NCBI GenBank assembly: GCA_944548615.1
Contig: OX155980.1
Location: forward strand, 35,733,921-35,797,920
Source: Micropterix aruncella
Taxonomy: Eukaryota > Arthropoda > Insecta > Lepidoptera > Micropterigidae
Direction of reading: 5' to 3'
Length of the DNA stretch: 64,000 nucleotides
Each line of letters opens with the position of its first letter. The first letter of the stretch is position 1. Of this stretch, positions 1 to 11,529 are shown piece by piece. A program made the position numbers and the translations under genes. The notes below the pieces were generated by a model. The model searched no databases and had not been told where the DNA came from. It worked only from the letters and a program-made list of their open reading frames with translations.

Positions 1-492
1 TCATGACTACATACAACGAACGTTTTCAATATATCGACATATTTCACATGAGCCAACCTAAGTTCAGCGAGGTTGTGCGCAGCTTACCTAGCAACTACGA
101 AATAGATATGAATAAAATAGATTGAGAAATGAAAGTAGATTGAGAAACAACATAAGTTGTCAATTTGGACAAAATCACTTTATTATTCAATTCTGTTCAT
201 TGTGTCTAGTTACACATTATAGAAATATACCACACAAGTCTACTCAGTATTTGTGGAGTTATGGCGTGCGAATTATTGAGTTATTTGGAGAAACACCATA
301 AGTCACTGAATTCGTTTGGCAACACTGTGTGACAGCTGTGAGTAGATTATTACATGGTTATTACATTCCTGTTGCATCATAGGTTGGTGTCTGTGATCTG
401 GAAAGAAGTGTTTTAGCAAGAATATATACTATAAAAATGAGCACTGGAGACAGTTCTGACGATTAGACCTCATTCAAACGAAGTAGAGCACT

Positions 493-1521
493 AAGTATAG
501 GGTTACTAAACCGTTTAAAAATATTAACTCTTTTAACTTGCTCTATAATTCTCTTGTACGCAGCCAACTGGAGTTTGGTTCCATAATTTGGAATCCATAC
601 TATGAGGTGCATTCGGAAGCGATAGAGTATGTGCAGAGGAAGTATATGCGTATGGTAACCTATAAAACTGGCCTATCACGAACTCTCTACTCTTATGAAG
701 AGCGTTTAAATTATTTTAAGATTTTTACTCTTAGAAACAGGAGAGAGTGCGGAAGTCTAATGTTTCTGCACAAACTTCGTAACGGCGGGATAGACTCACC
801 AGATTTATTAGAAGCGTTAAATTTCAACGTACCATCCAGGCTACTGAGGCAGCACTTAACATTTCACCTTCCCACTTCGCAGACAGATCAATCTTTCCCC
901 AATCCTATCTCACGTACATGCCGGTTATACAACACTATAACCGATAACATTGATTTCTTCAACCTGGGACCATTAGTAGTTAAGTTCATTATAAATAACG
1001 TATTATGAAGCAAATTGATAATTTACCGTAGGTTTTTATTATTTTATTCCAGACATTATTTGATCTATTTTTTTTCAATTTTTTTTTTTACCATTCAATT
1101 GTTTAACTGTTTCTCAGAATTCACTATAAATTTATTTCTAAAATTTTTAATTTTTGTTTTGATAATTTTTATGTTTTTTTATTTTATTCCAGACAATATT
1201 TGATGTATTTTTTTTACCATTTAATTGTTTAATTGTTTTTCAGAATTCACTGTAAACTTATTTCTAAAATTTAAAATTTTTGTTTTGATAATTTTTAAGA
1301 ATATTAATTTGTGTACTGATAATTTTTATAATTTTGATAATTTTGTAAATCGTGAGATATGGCACATACGCAATTATAAATTAAGCATGCGGAGTACCTA
1401 CGCATATAATATTATACCCTAATTAGAAACAAAGTAAAAATGTTAGCGATAGCCATGTAATATGTATTAGAGTATTGTTTGTGTACCTTTTATAATAAAT
1501 AAATAAATAAATAAATAAATA
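493..1521 (+). mobile_element. Jockey/CR1-like LINE, 5'-truncated 3' end
   Basis: The frame from about 499 to 1005 reads YRVTKPFKNINSFNLLYNSL then VRSQLEFGSIIWNPYYEVHS. This is the region just after the polymerase core in Jockey/CR1-type reverse transcriptases. It continues through LFNYFKIFTLRNRRECGSL-type sequence to a stop at 1006-1008. The 3' UTR holds a partly duplicated block (separate entry) and ends in a TAAA microsatellite at about 1493-1521, the usual tail of such elements. Everything upstream of the RT C-terminus is missing, as expected for a 5'-truncated insertion. It sits inside the first exon of the surrounding DNA transposon. No convincing target-site duplication was seen. Confidence 0.75.
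1041..1300 (+). repeat. Tandem duplication in LINE 3' UTR
   Basis: The block beginning ATTTTATTCCAGAC at 1041 recurs at 1181. CAGAATTCACT at 1115 recurs at 1241. The offset is about 126-140 bp with small indels, giving two copies of an AT-rich 3' UTR unit. Confidence 0.7.
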
Positions 1522-3959
1522 AAGTAAGCAAAGGCGGTCAACTATAATCAAGACAGCTTGGGTCAAAGGAGAGTCTTATACAAACTATAAGAAAAAAATT
1601 GTAGAAGGAAAATGTGCAGCTACAGGTTATGCAGATGACTGCAAGTAAGTAATTTGCTTGCTTTAATTTTGCTCTAAACACATAATTTTAACTGAATTTA
1701 TTATTATAAAACAATTAAATTTGTACTAGATTGCTGCTGTTCATCGTAAAATTTATGTTTTTTTTGTTTCACATGTAAAAGGAAATGTTTTTCCTTCTAC
1801 ATGTGAAACATGAAAATGAAAGGATCTTAATTTATTCGAAGTTTATAATCTTTAATACGAAAAATGAGCAGGACGCGTACCTGCAGAGCCTCATTTCTAC
1901 GAATCCTATCAAGAAACGACGAAACAAACCTGAATGTGAATACACGACGCCTAAAAGGGGAGTAACGTATATATAAATATACGAGATATCCGCATCATCA
2001 GGTAATAGTTAAGTCTGCAAGGCTGCTTTCATGAAAATACACGGTGTCACCAATGAACCTTTACGAAGACTATGCCATCTACACGGGTCATCTACTATCG
2101 CTAGGAAAAGCTCCGCTCGACAAAAAAGGACTAAACACACCTGGTAACGCTAAAAGTGCGATTGTTCTACAATATATCAAGGACCACATAGAATATTTTC
2201 CCACGAAACTCACACTATTTGACCCCGAGTCCACTTCTTGGATGCACATTTGATTTTGTTATTAATGCAATGTATCAAACTAAGTAGCCAGATAAGCAGT
2301 TATCATACTGTACGTATCGCAAAATATTCAAAGAGAAATTTGATCTACGCTTCGGTAGACCGTAAGTTGATAGTGCACATATGAGAAACTGAACATAATG
2401 ATAAGTCGCAAGTTGCGATAAGCAGACGTGCTGCAGTGGTGAGAAAATGGTGCACCTAAAGCGTTCTAAAAAGTTCTATGCTGAGCTAAAGACATCAATG
2501 GTTCAATCTGATGAAAGTGGAGAGTTTGGAGCAATCTGTATAGATTTTATGTAAAATATGGAACTTCCTCGAATTCCCGTACAGAAAACCTTTTATCTTA
2601 GGCAGCTGAATGACAAGATATGTTGTATACATAATTTAAAAAACAACACTGCCACTTTCATAGTGTACCACGAAGGGATATGAGGGAAAACTCCCAATGA
2701 AGTATGTTCTTTCCTATTTAAATTCATATCGGAACACCCAAGAAACGTCAAGCACTTACACATATTCACAGATGGATGTAGTGGACAGAACAAAAACCAC
2801 ACTTTGATCAGATTGTGTTCCGCACTAGCGTCACTAAAACTATCCCGTTCGAGTACATTCGCTTCTCCCTTGTGACCGGGACTTCGCCGTTTTGAAAGAA
2901 AAGTCAAACGCCAGGATCGAATATTTACCTTAAAAGAGTTCGCTGAGTTGATACTAGCTTCTTCTTCCAATAATTCATTCACGGCCATCTTGCCTACTTC
3001 AAAGGATATAATCGAATATAGAAATTGGTGGCCAAAGTTCTATAACAAAAATTTTGTCTGTGGAAACGATGGGCCGCAATGTGAGTGAAGAAAACAAGGT
3101 ATCCTTGAAGATAAGCAAGTTTTGGCACCTTCTTCATAGTATCGAAAGGCCCGGTCTCCTCCAAGCTAAGCCATACATAGGTGGCTTGTTAAGCGACACT
3201 TCATGCTACGCAATTCCAACCGCCAAGACCTCGTCCTGCCATCCAAATAGGCGTATCCAAAAAGAAAAATAGCCATCAACAAAAAAAAGGCAGATTTATT
3301 AAAACTCCAATACATACTTACCACAGAAAAGGCGTGTTCAAAACTTTTACAAACAAATCTACAGATGACCAGTTACTGTCAAGGAAAGCTAGGATATTGC
3401 CGAAAATTATAATTAGTCTAGAAGAACAATCTATATTTTATAAGTTTTAGTTGATTTGATATTGCTTAAAATTAAAATAATAGATTAAAAAACATATTTT
3501 ATTCATGAGATGTTTTATTTTGCCATTTATTTTTGAGAAACAACATGTCATCCGACTTTCATAGTTGAAATAAAAAAAAACAGGCACCTTATTTCTTTCT
3601 TTCCTTAATAAATTTATAAGAAGGGACTATATCTATGAAATCAAATTTATGCTACATATACTACCATTTAAATATTCAACAGGAAACAGTCTCTTGTAAA
3701 ATTTACCTGGAGTGACTTACCTATGTTGTTTCTCAATATAACGATTCATATACACTCGTAATATACATATATGAAGAGTTAGAAAACATACAGATCAAAG
3801 GTGAGACATAGCAATAGACTCTAATCTAAATACCTATATCCTGTCCTATTTCCCACCCCTCTCCCTTTCTATCCCAGTGATAGTTCGATATTAATTTAAT
3901 TTAATTCGGCTTAGTAATGTAAGACAATACTGTAGAAAACACTTAATCGGCCAGCAAAA

Positions 3960-4026
3960 CATTGTAATATGATAATTAGTTATAATTAATGGAGCGTTGT
4001 ATGTTTCCCGATCAAATAAATAAATT
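3960..4026 (+). repeat. Possible LINE 3' tail
   Basis: A non-coding stretch ending in CCCGATCAAATAAATAAAT resembles the AAATAAATAAA tails of LINEs. It lies immediately before another LINE fragment. Only the tail is visible, so the call is weak. Confidence 0.3.
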
Positions 4027-4030
4027 ATGC

Positions 4031-4232
4031 GTCTAATAATTCAAAGCAAAATAGCCGGAAGAAGAGGTCCAGGACAAATAAGAAGAAAGAATATCTTGGC
4101 TTCGTAATCTGCGAGATTGGGTTAAAAATCTGCTTCTTCCTTGTTTCAAGCGGCGGCCAATAGAGTCGTAATAGCCAATATATTCAATATCATAGCTAAC
4201 GTTTGATAGCGGACATGGCACAAGAGGAAGAA
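4031..4232 (+). pseudogene. LINE reverse transcriptase C-terminal fragment
   Basis: The plus strand reads, with frameshifts, KIAGRRGPGQIRRKN, LRDWVKK and SLFQAAANRVVIANIFNIIA. It is followed by a GGACATGGCACAAGAGGAAGAA-like end. The pattern KIxGxRGxGRRxxSWLxNLRDW near the C-terminus and the acidic, AAGAAGAA-rich end are typical of endonuclease-reverse transcriptase LINEs common in insects. Only the last 60-70 codons survive. The open frame on the opposite strand here is an antisense shadow. Confidence 0.55.
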
Positions 4233-5653
4233 TATGAAGCCCTAAAACGCTTTTGAAATGCGCTGTTCCAAATTCATAGTCATTTAAGGAGAGCTCAATT
4301 ACACGGCGGCCTTGTTTATTGTTATGGCACAAAGGATATAGAGTCGAATAGAATAACAGAAACCCACGCTAATGGTACAAATCGGTCGGATATTAATGAT
4401 CTAGCGGCTATTGCATGCATAGCCGAGCCATCAGTGTCAATCCTAAATTAAATCACTATGTTAATTACTGTTTAGTTGCTATGACATTGTCAAACATGTT
4501 TGGTATGGCTAATTTTGTTAAAGTGAGGACATGATTATCTTTGATTTAGCTTTAATGCTTTGGCTTCCTCGTCTGTGTTTCGTAGAAAGGATTTTTTCTA
4601 TGAATAATTAAACAACCATGACAAAATTCAGAAAAACCAATTCATGATTGACATCTAGCAACGTGAAATTATTTTTCCCCATATGCAAACATCTAGCCTA
4701 CTACTGGTGAGACATGCTCGCTGCCAGTTGAATCTGGTAATTCGGAGGCCTAAATTTGTATGTTTACAATTGAGATTTGTGTTACGTGTCTCACGTGGCC
4801 TCAGCTTTTTAACAACTACTTAGGTATTACAATGCTTAGCGAATACATACATAGATACATACAAACAATGACATAACATCTTAATAAACATTTCATCTCT
4901 ATCCGTATTTTTAAAAATTAATATAGTGTTCATAAAAATGTGCTATATAAAAATAAAATAAAATAGTATTCTTAAAAATGTGCATATATAACATATTTTA
5001 AAAATGTACATTTTTCTGGTGCCACCAAAAATACGCCCGACTTCCCCGGACACTTTTAAAACCCTGACACAGTCCGGAAAAAAACCGCGCTGATGTCAAC
5101 ATAGGAGAGCACGAAATGTTGCGTGGATGGCGCTGTTGGCGAGTACCGTTCGACGCCTAAACGGGCTAATAAATTGTCTACTCAGTAAACTTTACTGCGC
5201 AAAATCTAGATGTATCAGTCAACTGCCTCAGTTTTAAGAGTTCACCATCTAAGTGCAAGTTTTATAAATTAAATTCTGATTCTATTAATTACCTCTCTCT
5301 CTCAGCTAGACTATTCGAAATAGAAAGAACTCGCATGGTATATCACAAACTCGCTGAATAGCGTATAGCTACTGTATTTGCTACTTATAACAGTTTCAAC
5401 TAGCCTTAAGTCCTTGTGTGAAACATTTTCATCATAGTTTTTTAAGTAGAATAATCCTCCGTAATTTAAAATTTCCCAATTTAAAAATAAACCGTGAAAT
5501 ATTATTAACTGATTGGACCCCAGGAATCATTTCCTAAATTTAAGGTAGTCTTTGCAGAAGCATGGTGTATACAGTCTGTTCGGAACCTAAAATTCTTCTT
5601 ATCAAAGGATGATTCTGTGCATCAAACTGAATAATAACAACAAAAAAAAAAAA

Positions 5654-6257
5654 TACGTGTGGCACTCGTGGACTGCCGCGGTAAAGCTATTGCATAGCAT
5701 TTTAAACAACTTATGCAATTATAATTAATTTATTTATTTTATTTTTTCTGATATCAGATAACTGCGCTCTATCGGGAAAACGTTGACATTATTCCGAATC
5801 ATTTGCGGCTGAATAAATTGTTCCGAATCATTTGATTCGATAGAGCGAACGTCTTCCGATAGAGCGCCGCGCACGAATTTTTTATTCTATAAAGCAAAAA
5901 AAACGAGTTATTCGAAAAAAATCGTAGATAAAAAGATAGATAATTAAATTATCTTTAAAATGGTGCAGGGTTTCATAATAATACGCCAGATAGTATTTGC
6001 GTAGTAGTCGTTTTTGTGTTCGGTTAGACCTAATTTCACAAATTAATTACACTATGTAATATAAACAAAATCTAAAATATTCAAAGCTAAGAATATTAGG
6101 AAAATGTTCTTGTTTAACTATATATATTTTTCGAATCGTAAGCAGTGTTCGTTTAGACGTAATTATCAGTTTAAAATCATTAATTTTCGTTTAAGACATT
6201 TCTTCATTCGGTCCGCCGCGCTGGCCTAGGCCCGCGATAAAAGCTATGCAATAGCTT
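5654..6257 (-). mobile_element. Helentron-like non-autonomous element (HINE type), copy 1
   Basis: This is a copy of the roughly 600-bp family found seven times in the window. Read on the minus strand it starts AAGCTATTGCATAGCTTTTA (at 6257). It ends with GCTATGCAATAGCTTTACC, an imperfect hairpin GGCAGTCC..GAGTGCC, and ACACGTA at 5654. Inner landmarks are CTGATATCAG and a large hairpin made from GCGCTCTATCGG and its complement. Here the inner hairpin is rearranged (ATAAATTGTTCC replaces part of the loop). Orientation is taken from the OTU-bearing relative at 37382-40264. Confidence 0.7.
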
Positions 6258-6639
6258 AAAAATAGAATTTTTTAGAAACTGGAAAATTGAAATTGGAAAG
6301 AAACTAAATTGAAAATATTTTGCTAAAGTTTTTTTTCTTTTAGACCTTTGTTGTAACTGAGAAAAAAATATATTTAATATCCCATGGTTAAAATAAAATT
6401 GCTTTTACCTCGGTAACCAATTCGTAGATCCAGAAAAGGTGTACATTATTTTTAATTATAGTTTTCATGGGGAATAATACCACTTCTTTCATTTGACCTT
6501 TATTTTGAACGTTTCAGTATTTTAGTTTTAACTTTTAACGTTTGGTTTAGTTTGGTGCACAGAATCACCATATGAAAAAAAAGAACTAAAGATACCGATA
6601 TTTTGTATATCAAATCAGCACCAAATTGTGTAATATATA

Positions 6640-6900
6640 ATATAACGAGTGGTATTACCCGGCGTTGCCCGTGTTATATGTTTTCTCAAATACCAATGTA
6701 TACCAATTTTCATGGCGATCGGTTGAGCAGTATAGAAGTTGGTGTGCTGCAGCGCCGTCTAGTTGAAAGTTGCAACAAAGCGGATATATATAAAAACCTT
6801 AACCATGAAAAAATACATATATATGCCAACTTTCATGGTGATCGGTCAAACGGTTTCGGAGTCTTTTAAACTCGGACAGACGGGCATACAGATATACCAA
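6640..6900 (+). repeat. RTE/SINE-like 3' tail with two internal units
   Basis: The stretch starts with TTACCCGGCGTTGCCCGTG. It contains two related units, CCAATTTTCATGGCGATCGG (about 6701) and CCAACTTTCATGGTGATCGG (about 6826), and then ACTCGGACAGACGGGCATAC. This wording is characteristic of the 3' ends of RTE-type LINEs and dependent SINEs in moths. No coding sequence of such an element is present. The short open frames here are chance products of the repeat. Confidence 0.55.
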
Positions 6901-7194
6901 CATCCATTTTTATATTATATTATTTTGGCCTGTTTTTTAAATTTAAACTTTGAATGCCTATATCTCGCTTATTTATAGCGACCGACACAATTTTCTTCCA
7001 GATTTAGCATTAAAATGAAAAAAATTGGAGAGAGGTTCCTATACTGCAGTTATTCCACTTTTATAACTATGTGATAATACTTACATGTATATATTTTAAT
7101 TAAAGAGTTTTGAACAATGAAGTACAAATAATTAAAAAGCAGGAATAATTTCACTGTATTACCTTCACAATATTTTGAATTTAGAATAACGCTT

Positions 7195-7475
7195 GGCCTA
7201 CTATGACGTTTGTAGGTTTAACATAGCAGCGCCATCTATGGATTACTCAATAGATAACGCCATCTGTTAAAATCGTTTAGAACTGACAGATAATTGCGAA
7301 TGTCAAATGATAGACATTGCAATAAAATAATATCGCGACTATAAATTAAGACGTAAGCTATCCTACCTTTCAAGTTGGATCAAACTGCACATTGAGTGCA
7401 AATTTGATTCAAATCGGTTAAGTAGTTTAGGAGTCCATCGCGGACAAACAACGTGACACGTAATTTATATATATT
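7195..7475 (+). repeat. RTE/SINE-like 3' tail
   Basis: The stretch holds GCGCCATCTATGG, GCAAATTTGATTCAAATCGG, TTAAGTAGTTTAGGAGTCC, GCGGACAAACAACGTGACA and an AT-rich end TTTATATATATTAAG. It has the form of a recurrent lepidopteran RTE-type tail. No coding part is visible. Confidence 0.5.
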
Positions 7476-7479
7476 AAGA

Positions 7480-9240
7480 ATATATACTAAAAATTAAATA
7501 ATTAAAAAACTGATTATCAAATTGTAATCTTTCGCAACTGTCATTCACTTTTTTTTGTATCACCTCAAGTTTATAAGCAAGCTAAATCACTAACGTTGCT
7601 AAATTCGGTGTAACGTGCGAGAAGCGAAGCGATTAATGCTCTTTTTTATCGCGGTCTAGCAGGCTTGTTCGGCTTAGTATGGTCCCTTAGATTAATCCTG
7701 CGTTGAACGAAAATACGAATAAGCCGCGGTAAGATCGATGGGAATCGAATGCGGACATCCGGCCGCCAATAGAAGTTGTCTCCAAATTAGCATATCATGA
7801 TGGCAACTCGTGCGCGGGCTAATCGCAAGTCAAAGTGGCCAATAAACGGCACAGAATATGGTCGTGATGCTGGTCTCCATGCCGTCGGCTCAAGATATGG
7901 TCAATAATTGATTTGCTGTTGGCCCCATTGATCCCTCGTCACTAAATAATCTCTGCTCTATAGCCACCATTTTCTATAAACGAACACCTTTTCAATAAAG
8001 GAAGCGAATTTACTCTTAATGTATTTAAATATTCTTTTTACAAAATTATTTCTGTATATTATACATAATTGTTTATTTTGGTTTTATTATACCAAATTAG
8101 TGAAGACTACCAGAAAAACGGATAGTAGATGCGGTTGAATAAAAAACTGTTATTTAACGGCAATAATTCTCCACAGTTATCGCCTGTGGCGCTAAGGAAA
8201 ACGCTGACAAGGAGTCATTACATACGCTCATTTTTTAAAGTTCCCGAGTTTTTCTAAGCTCCTCCTGAGTGGAATTCGCCACCACATCTGCATTTTAAGG
8301 CATTTCAAGATATGCTCCAAATAGACATATATAAGACATATAAGACATATTCGTCATGACAAATGGCGAAAGGGCAACTGAAGAAGGACGGATATGATAA
8401 AAAGTTTTTCTAGATTACAATAGTTACAATGATTTTATGCCATAATAATTTTCTATCGCCTTGCAATCTATGAAATTTATTATTTATTATTAAAATAGTA
8501 AGTTAGAAAAATAAGAAATTCAATATTTAAACATAAAATTGTTCACCTGCAGAACTAAGGGAGGTTATCCCCCCCTTTCCCTGAATTAAATATTGGCCCA
8601 CCTCCCGCCTCTAACTAAATAAAACTCAAATTTGTAATCGCCTAGATTTTTTTTTTAATTCCAAGCTTTTCTTTTTTTACCTGTCTTTTCTTCTAAAAAT
8701 GCTTTTAGCATTATTTTAAATATTTTGTCATATTAATTTAGAGCCGACTTTCATCTTAGCATTCATAGAAGTAGTAGTTCATAGTTTTATAAATGTTATC
8801 TAATGGTAACTTGGCAGGCAAAAAAAAAACGATTGTGTCTCCGCAAAACTTTCCCGGCATGTAGCCAAGGACTTATTTCATCTGAATATTCATTTCAAAT
8901 ATAAAATCGTTGAGCAGTTAGCGAAAATTCCTGTTATTATGCGACGCAACGCAATGATATTTGAATTTCGAATGCGCATTACTCAACGATATATTAGCAT
9001 CGCGATCATATATCGATGGTGTCATGTCATACAATTTACAAATCTTCGAATTTAAATTTCGAACAAGCCACGCATCGCAAGCGTCGGCGCTTTTAAGGGC
9101 CTTACTATTTAATTAATGTATGGCGGATTTTAAATATTATTTGTCACTTGTATATGAGATAGTCCAACCAAAAGTTCACAATGCGCGAACAAGGCACATC
9201 TGTACCGAATTTTAAGTATCTAATTATAATATTTTGAGAT
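7480..9240. other. No recognised gene; AT-rich intergenic sequence
   Basis: Both strands were read and I see no gene, RNA or clear element. Small GC-richer patches (about 7680-7880 and 9060-9110) have no recognised coding content. CGATTGTGTCTCCGCAAAACTTTCCCG near 8830 loosely recurs near 26690 and may mark an unidentified old repeat. Confidence 0.4.
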
Positions 9241-9259
9241 TAAAGTACGACTAGCGCGC

Positions 9260-9590
9260 CCTCTGGTGGACCGATTTCAATTACAACAACAACTACTCTT
9301 TTTAACTCTTGCTATGACCAAATGATAACTGAATGCCAAATTTCAGCTCATTCGGATGAAGAGTTTNNNNNNNNNNNNNNNNNNNNNNNNNNNNNNNNNN
9401 NNNNNNNNNNNNNNNNNNNNNNNNNNNNNNNNNNNNNNNNNNNNNNNNNNNNNNNNNNNNNNNNNNNNNNNNNNNNNNNNNNNNNNNNNNNNNNNNNNNN
9501 NNNNNNNNNNNNNNNNNNNNNNNNNNNNNNNNNNNNNNNNNNNNNNNNNNNNNNNNNNNNNNNNNNTGTATATATATATATATATGACTA
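9260..9590 (+). repeat. RTE/SINE-like tail interrupted by the assembly gap
   Basis: CCAAATTTCAGCTCATTCGG and ATGAAGAGTTT before the gap, and a TA-rich run TGTATATATATATATATATG after it, match the form of RTE-type tails that end in a TA microsatellite. The middle is unsequenced. Confidence 0.4.
9367..9566. other. Assembly gap, 200 N
   Basis: Exactly 200 undetermined bases. The round length suggests a placeholder, not a measured size. The TA microsatellite at its right edge is a plausible cause. Open frames spanning it are meaningless. Confidence 0.99.
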
Positions 9591-9911
9591 ACAATATGAA
9601 TCATAAAAGAGATAAATCATTAAAAAAATATATTGTTAGTATTTACAAAGGAAATCACCAACAAATGTGCGGCGCCGTTTTCGCGCGCGAAGGCTGACTT
9701 TTAAAAGGTTAAGGAGCGGTCGTAGGGTACGACGCAGGTAGTAAGAGCCTGAGTGACACCTTCGCCCGGCCTTGTTGGCGCGGCTTTATTGTGCTGACTT
9801 ACTGATTGGCTGGCTGAGTAGTCGGCCAAGCCTCTCATTTTGGCAAACGCGGATAAACATTACCAATATTAAATTTATGGCTTAATGCTATTAAATACAT
9901 CATATATACTA

Positions 9912-10809
9912 GGCTTGTTCCAAAAGTAAGGTCTTCAAGCTCCTAGCGGCCTAGGGAAATTTTATTTTTCTACATTGGTACCACTGCTGTAACTGTCAGT
10001 TTCTTCTCTTTCTATAAAAATTTAAACTGACCAGATCGGACGTTTAGTATCTTCGTGACACGCGAACAAGAGCGCGTCAACGTCGTCAGCGTCCGCCTCC
10101 TTCACAAACGCCAACGCATCGAAATTTTCGAAAAGAGCGGCATTTCTGGACTCAATAGTGACATATAAACGTGGGTCTACGACTTCACGTCAGAATCGAA
10201 ACAACAGTCAATGGAGTGGAGGCATTCATTTTCACCCCGAAAAATGAAATCTGCCAGAAAAATTGACGCAATCTGCCAGAAAAACTATGGCAACTGTCTT
10301 ATGGGACAGGAAAGAGGTCATTCTCATCGAACTTATGCCAATTGGGACCACCATTAATTTGGCCTCGTATTGTGAGACGCTTAAAAAAATGCGTCAAGCC
10401 ATAAGAAAACGAAGAGAGTGCGTATTTTGCATGACAACGCTCGACCTCACGTGGAACGCGACACAAAAGCGCTTTTGAATAAGTTCGGTTGGGACGTCCA
10501 ACCCATACAGTTTAGACCTTGCCCCACCGTACTGTCACACTCGTTCACCAACCTAAAGAAACATATAGGTGGAAAAGGCTGAATTCAAACGAAGAAATGA
10601 AGACTGCAGTGAAGGACTACTTGGAAAAAGAGATGGATGGGAGGATATAGGACGCTGACATAAAAAAGCTTCCAGATCGACTACAAGAGTGCCTCGATAT
10701 GAACGGCGATTATGTCGAAAATAGTGTATAAATACTCGATATAATCATGTATTTTTTTTATACTATTTTTCGATTTTAATAATCGAAGATCTTACTTTTG
10801 AGACAAGCC
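9912..10809 (+). mobile_element. Internally deleted mariner element with TA target duplication
   Basis: The ends are inverted repeats: GGCTTGTTCCAAAAGTAAGG at the left, and GAAGATCTTACTTTTGAGAC then AAGCC at the right. TA flanks both sides (9910-9911 and 10810-10811). At 898 bp it is about 400 bp shorter than a full mariner. The missing part is the N-terminal, DNA-binding half of the transposase. The ends and flanking TA are directly visible, so the boundaries are firm. Confidence 0.85.
10110..10730 (+). pseudogene. Mariner transposase, C-terminal half, broken
   Basis: Readable pieces are TWVYDFTSESKQQSMEWRHS, KTMATVLWDRKEVILIELMP, GTTINLASYCETLKKMRQAI, then after a frameshift LHDNARPHVERDTKALL, NKFGWDV, LKKHIGGKRLNSNEEMKTAV and CLDMNGDYVENSV. 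This is the order of a mariner DD34D transposase. The first catalytic region reads SDI-stop-TWVY where GDETWVY is expected, so the E is replaced by a stop. The PPYSPDLAP segment is badly degraded. A short direct duplication of AATCTGCCAGAAAAA lies at 10248-10284. The copy is inactive. Confidence 0.85.
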
Positions 10810-10811
10810 TA

Positions 10812-11520
10812 GTAATTTGGCAATGTCAACTAAGAACTACGCCGGCATATTATTGTGTGTATTTCGAACATACGCACCTCATTATGCAAGAAAGAGAACA
10901 CTTTCCTGGTATTATATTTTGACCCCATTTTGAGAAATTCGACTAATATTGCCAACGTGGAATTTAAGTTGACACTGTTAAGTTGACACAGCGTATAGCA
11001 CAGAATCGATATTATCTCTTTTATGCAACCACTCTAGATAGTATGCTAAAAGTAGAACCCCACGAAATCAATTTACTAATAACTTAAGAAAATAAGAAAT
11101 AAATGATAATTAAAGTTAAATGAATGTCGTCGTGGTAATAATCGCCATTTAATTTAATCTTACTTTTTATAATGCGTTCAAGGGCAATCGAATTTCGCGT
11201 GTCGAAAGACAACTCACAAAACTCACTATTTTATAGGATGTGTGCGGCAGGCCACTTTACTATGAACTGTGTCGCTGTGACACCCAAGCAATCCGAAAGT
11301 ACTAAACGCGAATAAAGTCACATACAAACTAGTCTGGAATACCCTCAAATTCCCTATTGAAAAGCCCTGTCTTCTATGAACATCGTGACCCTGGTTTTTT
11401 TTTATAAAACACTTGGTAGGTATCCCTATTCTTGGCATTGTCAAATTCTTTATACAAGATAATGTGTTAAACCTTATGTGTTATAATACTTTTTTATACA
11501 GATTGACATGTTTTAACAGA
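10812..11520. other. No recognised gene
   Basis: AT-rich sequence with no convincing coding region. A 72-codon minus-strand frame at 11226-11444 has no recognisable domain, no splice context and no close partner, so I do not call it a gene. Confidence 0.35.
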
Positions 11521-11529
11521 AAAAACAAT

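Larger units (their letters stand above)
437..3290 (+). pseudogene. Transposase-like gene (RNase H-like fold suspected), spliced and broken
   Basis: A first exon starts at the ATG at 437 (MSTGDSSDD, then a stop, TSFKRSRALS). It is cut by the LINE and resumes at about 1524 with KTAWVKGESYTNYKKKIVEG to a GTAAGT donor at 1645. The acceptor AG is at 1780-1781, giving a 137-bp intron. The next exon carries KNEQDAYLQSLI (about 1860-1898), then LGKAPLDKKGLNTPGNAKSA and YIKDHIEYFP (2100-2210). Further on come KFDLRFGRP (about 2335-2365), CIDFM..MELPRIPVQKTFYLRQL (2536-2605), YHEGI and FTDGCSGQNKNHTLIR (2768-2815). KRQDRIFTLKEFAELI and YRNWWPKFY continue to about 3050. The Asp in IDFM and the Asp in TDGC are the likely catalytic acids. 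Stops and frameshifts (for example near 2670 and 2900) make it inactive. Because it keeps an intron, it is not a retrocopy. Confidence 0.65.
139..3737 (+). mobile_element. Degenerate DNA transposon, TDGCSGQNKN family, with readable terminal inverted repeats
   Basis: The left end reads ATTGAGAAACAACATAAG at 139-156. The same motif is inverted at the right, ending at 3737 (TATGTTGTTTCTCAAT). Related subterminal copies lie near 283-305 and 3534-3550. Between them is a broken gene for a transposase-like protein (separate entry) and a LINE inserted at about 493-1521. Without the LINE the element would be about 2.6 kb. I see no clear target-site duplication. The family is known to me as repeated transposase-like proteins in moth and aphid genomes, but I do not assign it to a named superfamily. 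The inverted ends are seen in the sequence; the claim that they bound one element is inference. Confidence 0.6.

Noticed and set aside
2593..2988. 131-codon minus-strand frame
   Set aside because: It is antisense to the transposase remnant, whose plus-strand motifs (TDGCSGQNKN) are clear.
4033..4332. 99-codon minus-strand frame
   Set aside because: The plus strand carries the LINE C-terminal motif pattern; this frame is its shadow.
5018..5140. Apparent similarity between GCACCANNAAAACGCCCGA-type sequence here and at 34203
   Set aside because: Only about 20 bases agree before the two diverge, too little to call a shared repeat by eye.
9302..9697. Four overlapping open frames across 9367-9566
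   Set aside because: They exist only because the 200 N bases are read as open sequence.
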